From positions 1-5,845 of the forward strand of contig JAIPDY010000211.1 of NCBI GenBank assembly GCA_021737445.1: a stretch of DNA of 5,845 nucleotides, in the 5' to 3' direction. The position numbers were made by a program, and so were the translations under genes. This stretch comes from Desulfotignum sp. Its GTDB lineage: Bacteria; Desulfobacterota; Desulfobacteria; Desulfobacterales; Desulfobacteraceae. A model generated the notes under the pieces. It ran no database searches. It was not told the DNA's origin and saw nothing but the letters and a program-made list of their open reading frames with translations. Positions 5,083-5,845 of this stretch are shown one piece after another. Numbering within the stretch: the first letter of the stretch is position 1; each line of letters begins with the position of its first letter.

Positions 5083-5845
5083 TGAAAACCTTTCAAATCA
5101 CTGGACAGCGGGGGCCGTCATCTATCCATGTGGGAGAAAGCCTTGCAAACATTGCCGCGCATCTTCCGGATCAGCCCGTGGTGATCATCACCGATGAAAA
5201 CATTAAAAACCATTATGCCCATGCCTTTCCCAAAGCACCGGTGATATCCATCGGCACCGGTGAAAAGATCAAAACCCTGGCCACTGTGGAGATCCTTTTA
5301 AACCGGCTTGTGGCCATCGGCTGTGACCGCTCCAGTTTTATTCTGGGAATCGGCGGAGGCATCGTCTGTGACATTACCGGATTTGTAGCCTCTGTTTTTT
5401 TGCGGGGTGTGGATTTCGGGTTTGTCTCCACCTCGCTGCTGTCCCAGGTGGATGCCAGTGTGGGGGGGAAAAACGGGGTAAACCTGTCTGCCTATAAAAA
5501 CATGGTGGGGGTGTTCAACCAGCCCAGATTTGTTATCTGCGATCTTAACATGCTGGAAACCCTTCCAAAATCTGAAATTTCCAACGGGCTGGCGGAAATT
5601 GTCAAACACGCCCTGATATCAGACGCAGATATGCTCACATACATTGAAAAAAACCGGGGGAAAGCGCTTGAGCTGGATCCGGAAATCATCTTTCAGCTGG
5701 TTTCAGATTCTGTGGCCATCAAATCCAGGGTGGTGCAGCTGGATGAAAAAGAGTCAGGTGAAAGGCGGAAGCTCAATTTCGGTCACACCATCGGACATGC
5801 CATTGAAAAACTGGATCCTTCCGGCCACGGCAAAGCTGTTTCCCG
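5082..5845 (+). CDS. aroB: 3-dehydroquinate synthase (partial, 3' end outside window)
   Basis: Converts DAHP to 3-dehydroquinate, the second shikimate-pathway step, using NAD+ and a divalent metal. ATG 5082-5084 shares its A with the aroF stop (TGATG), so translation is probably coupled. The frame is open to the right edge; 254 complete codons are visible of an expected 350-370. Visible: the NAD-binding stretch GIGGGIVCD (89-97), GFVASVFLRG (100-109), QVDASVGGKNGVN (122-134), YKNMVG (138-143), AEIVKHALI (171-179) and LNFGHTIGHAIE (231-242). By alignment from memory with Aspergillus DHQS, the metal ligands are Glu172, His235 and His249, and the catalytic-site residues Asp124, Lys130, Lys139, Asn140, Lys175, Lys214, Arg228 and Asn232 are also present. 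Departures from common AroB sequences are STS for PTT before LLSQVD, and HGKAVS where HGEAV is usual. Related sugar-cyclising synthases are possible in principle, but the aroF context argues for AroB. Confidence 0.95.
   Translation, partial: MKTFQITGQRGPSSIHVGESLANIAAHLPDQPVVIITDENIKNHYAHAFPKAPVISIGTGEKIKTLATVEILLNRLVAIGCDRSSFILGIGGGIVCDITGFVASVFLRGVDFGFVSTSLLSQVDASVGGKNGVNLSAYKNMVGVFNQPRFVICDLNMLETLPKSEISNGLAEIVKHALISDADMLTYIEKNRGKALELDPEIIFQLVSDSVAIKSRVVQLDEKESGERRKLNFGHTIGHAIEKLDPSGHGKAVS

Overview
This is a gene-dense bacterial chromosome segment of moderate G+C made of housekeeping genes. The protein sequences suggest a Gram-negative member of the Desulfobacterota (a Desulfobacter-like sulfate reducer). 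Pointers are the extended AspRS N-terminus, the hisS-aspS pairing, a complete minCDE cluster, and a Thermotoga-type (type I-beta) DAHP synthase leading aroB. This placement is inferred from remembered family resemblance, not from a search.

Layout: (1) 1-91 is the tail of a histidyl-tRNA synthetase gene, followed after 29 bp by the complete aspartyl-tRNA synthetase gene aspS (121-1908); the two look like one + strand operon. (2) 1909-1981 is a convergent gap holding a perfect 13-bp hairpin with flanking T-runs, a probable bidirectional terminator. (3) 1982-3779 is the - strand operon minC-minD-minE, encoding the oscillating system that places the division septum. minC has a weak ribosome site, minD starts at TTG, and the minE Shine-Dalgarno overlaps the minD stop. 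(4) 3780-4071 is a divergent regulatory region. It contains a sigma-70-type promoter for minC, another for the aro operon, two inverted repeats that could be operators, and an 18-codon ORF rich in Phe and Tyr codons in the aroF leader. (5) 4072-5845 carries the DAHP synthase gene aroF and the start of aroB, overlapping by one base; these encode the first two steps of the shikimate pathway. aroB runs off the right edge.

I see no mobile element, CRISPR array, tRNA, phage gene or defence gene, and no obviously new system. The signals most worth checking are the aromatic-rich leader ORF before aroF, a correctly phased slippery heptamer followed by a hairpin early in minE, a second phased slippery run at the minE 3' end, and the inverted repeat spanning the minC -10 box.
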